Positions 62,322-64,000 of a stretch of DNA of 64,000 nucleotides are shown piece after piece. The notes below the pieces were generated by a model that worked only from the letters and a program-made list of their open reading frames with translations, searched no databases and was not told where the DNA came from. Positions within the stretch are counted from its first letter, which is position 1. Every line of letters starts with the position of its first letter. The translations under genes and the position numbers were made by a program. The DNA is from Lichenicoccus sp965277665 (GTDB lineage: Bacteria > Pseudomonadota > Alphaproteobacteria > Acetobacterales > Acetobacteraceae), in contig NZ_OZ255835.1 of the NCBI RefSeq assembly GCF_965277665.1, positions 1,116,001 to 1,180,000 of the forward strand. The letters run 5' to 3'.

Positions 62322-63719
62322 ATGCCGCATCCCGATTTCCTGTTTCCGGCCCAGGCGGACATGCGGGCCGTCGCCCGCCGGCTGTACGGAGAAGTGGCCG
62401 GGCTGCCGATCATCAGCCCGCACGGCCACTGCGATCCGGCCTGGTTTGCGCGCGACGCGCCGTTCAGCGATCCGGCGACCTTGTTCGTGGTGCCGGATCA
62501 CTACGTGTTCCGGATGCTGTACAGCCAGGGCGTGCCCCTCGAGGCGCTCGGCGTGCCGCGGGCCGACGGAGGCAAGACCGAGACCGATACGCGTGCGATC
62601 TGGCGCCTGCTGGCCCGCAACTGGCCGCTGTTCCGCGGCACGCCGACCCGGCTCTGGATGGAGCACGGTTTCTCGTCGTTGTTCGGCATCGAGGAGCGTC
62701 TGGATGCCGGCAATGCCGACCGCCTCTACGACCTGATCGCGAGCAAGCTGCAGGAGCCCGCGTACCGGCCGCGCGCCCTGTTCGAGCGCTTCAACATCGA
62801 GGCGCTGGCCACCACCCAAGCGGCGATCGACACGCTCGAGCACCACCGCACGCTGCGCGACAGCGGCTGGACCGGGCGGGTGATCACCACGTTCCGGCCG
62901 GATGCCGTGGTCGATCCGGCATTCCCGGGTTTTGCCGGCAACATCGCCGAGCTCGGCCGGCTGACCGGTGAGGACACCACCACCTGGCGCGGCTATCTCG
63001 CCGCCCTGATGCAGCGGCGGGCGTATTTCCGCGGCTTCGGTGCGACCGCGACTGATCACGGGCACCCGACCGCCGCCACCGCGGACCTGCCGGCCGATGC
63101 CGCCGCCGCCCTCTTCGGGCGCGTGCTGGCCGGTGCCGCGGCGGCGGACGCCGAGTTGTTCCGGGCGCAGATGCTGACCGAGATGGCGCGCATGAGCCTG
63201 GAGGACGGGCTTGTCATGCAGATCCATCCCGGCGCCGTGCGCGACCACAATCCGTCGGTGTTCGCGCGGTTCGGCCGCGACAAGGGGGCCGACATCCCGG
63301 CACGGACGGACTACGTGCAAGCACTCAAGCCGCTGCTGGACCGGTTCGGCAACGAAAGCCGGCTGACCGTTATCGTCTTCACGCTCGACGAGACCAGCTA
63401 CTCGCGCGAACTCGCTCCGCTCGCCGGTCACTATCCGGCGCTGCGGCTGGGGCCGCCCTGGTGGTTCTTCGACAGCCCGGAGGGCATGCGCCGGTTTCGC
63501 GAGTTGACGACGGAGACTGCGGGCTTTGCCAACACGGTCGGTTTCAACGACGACACGCGGGCGTTCTGCTCGATCCCGTCACGACACGATGTCGCACGCC
63601 GGGCGGACTGTGCCTATCTCGCGCGGCTGGTGACCGAACATACGCTCGACGAGGACGAGGCGCGCGAGGTTGCGATCGATCTCGCCTACCGGCTGGCGAA
63701 GTCCGCCTACCGACTCTGA
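62322..63719 (+). CDS. uxaC: glucuronate/galacturonate isomerase
   Basis: This 465-residue enzyme converts D-glucuronate to D-fructuronate, or D-galacturonate to D-tagaturonate, in the first step of hexuronate breakdown. Family features are ISPHGHCDPAWFA (about 31-43, metal histidines), FERFNIEALATTQAAIDTLEHH, QIHPGAVRDHNPS and GPPWWFFDSPEGM near 384-396. AAGGAG is eight bases before ATG 62322. It is followed by the uronate transporter, and its divergent partner is the GntR regulator. Confidence 0.95.
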   Translation: MPHPDFLFPAQADMRAVARRLYGEVAGLPIISPHGHCDPAWFARDAPFSDPATLFVVPDHYVFRMLYSQGVPLEALGVPRADGGKTETDTRAIWRLLARNWPLFRGTPTRLWMEHGFSSLFGIEERLDAGNADRLYDLIASKLQEPAYRPRALFERFNIEALATTQAAIDTLEHHRTLRDSGWTGRVITTFRPDAVVDPAFPGFAGNIAELGRLTGEDTTTWRGYLAALMQRRAYFRGFGATATDHGHPTAATADLPADAAAALFGRVLAGAAAADAELFRAQMLTEMARMSLEDGLVMQIHPGAVRDHNPSVFARFGRDKGADIPARTDYVQALKPLLDRFGNESRLTVIVFTLDETSYSRELAPLAGHYPALRLGPPWWFFDSPEGMRRFRELTTETAGFANTVGFNDDTRAFCSIPSRHDVARRADCAYLARLVTEHTLDEDEAREVAIDLAYRLAKSAYRL

Positions 63720-63770
63720 AAAAAAGTCATACGGCGCGCGCAAGCGCGGAACGGCCGCCAACGCGCGGCG

Positions 63771-63808
63771 AGGGAAACGTCCCAAGGAAACGTCCCAAGG
63801 AAACGTCC
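63771..63808 (+). repeat. 13-nt tandem repeat that copies the ribosome-binding site
   Basis: Nearly three copies of AAGGAAACGTCCC lie directly before the transporter start. Each contains an AAGGA Shine-Dalgarno sequence, and the last copy places it about eight bases from the ATG. Confidence 0.9.
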
Positions 63809-64000
63809 ATGACACGCATCAAGGGTTTGCGCTGGTATATACTCGGCCTTGTCGGGCTCGGCACGGTCGTGAACTACCTCGACCGCAACACGCTCGGTGT
63901 GCTGGCGCCGATCCTGCACACGCAACTGCACATGACGACGACGCAGTATTCCTACATCGTCAGCACGTTCCAGATCTGCTACAGCCTGATGCAGCCGGTG
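63809..64000 (+). CDS. exuT: hexuronate MFS transporter, 5' end only
   Basis: The first 64 codons are present, and the gene runs off the window. The start MTRIKGLRWYILGLVGLG, followed by VVNYLDRNTLGVLAPIL, matches the first helix and the NYLDR motif of the anion:cation symporter branch of the MFS (ExuT/GudP). Together with uxaC and GntR it fits hexuronate uptake. The start ATG 63809 follows repeated AAGGA sites. Confidence 0.85.
   Translation, partial: MTRIKGLRWYILGLVGLGTVVNYLDRNTLGVLAPILHTQLHMTTTQYSYIVSTFQICYSLMQPV

Overview
The window is GC-rich, double-strand-packed DNA with a strong codon bias. It looks like an alphaproteobacterial chromosome, most likely Acetobacteraceae or a close Rhodospirillales relative. 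That assignment is an inference from gene content: an ELM1-type protein, a bacterial sphingolipid cluster like those of acetic acid bacteria and Caulobacter, and several sugar-oxidation genes. No rRNA, tRNA, CRISPR array, prophage or replication origin was seen. Many neighbours are coupled through ATGA, GTGA or TGATG stop/start overlaps, and these were used to choose starts.

Layout. 1-2.2 kb: the 5' end of hemB, an array of TA-bounded hairpin repeats interrupted by an intact IS5-type element (403-1264), then a Phd/PIN toxin-antitoxin pair. 2.2-7.5 kb: an APC amino-acid permease, glyA, and an argE plus aspartoacylase-like pair. 7.6-15 kb: two family-4-type glycosyltransferases, a DEAD-box helicase, an ELM1-like protein, a 627-residue unknown beta-rich protein and an HNH-like protein. 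15-19.7 kb: an ABC importer (two permeases, ATPase, NMT1-like binding protein) with an FMN-dependent monooxygenase, divergent from an MFS transporter. 21-27.4 kb: fumC, a HAD phosphatase, a ribose-type sugar ABC importer and a gamma-glutamylcyclotransferase-like protein. 27.4-31.8 kb: an RND pump with its adaptor.

32.1-39.0 kb is the most coherent block: an acyl carrier protein, serine palmitoyltransferase, a DUF2141 secreted protein, a four-His-box membrane hydroxylase, a GNAT-like ceramide synthase candidate, a fatty-acyl-AMP ligase/acyl-ACP synthetase and an NAD-dependent epimerase-like ceramide reductase. All five functions known to be needed for bacterial ceramide synthesis in Caulobacter are present, with an added hydroxylase. 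The last four genes are translationally coupled.

39-51 kb holds a lipoprotein/membrane glycosyltransferase pair, an MFS transporter, and a second efflux system (beta-propeller protein, TolC/NodT-type outer-membrane factor, adaptor, RND pump) divergent from an OmpR-type two-component system. 51-64 kb is carbohydrate use: an Lsr/Rha-type ABC importer with two permeases, a SIS-domain isomerase, an SDR dehydrogenase, an SMP-30 lactonase, an aldo/keto reductase and an FMN reductase, then a GT39-type membrane glycosyltransferase, a small lipoprotein, and a GntR repressor divergent from uxaC and the start of a hexuronate MFS transporter.

Two themes run across the window. Short tandem repeats, often 15-nt units coding pentapeptides, sit at the ends or starts of unrelated genes and sometimes copy a start codon or ribosome-binding site. 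Palindromic hairpins bounded by TA or CTAG lie in intergenic gaps, and two of them supply the TAG stop codon of an adjacent gene.
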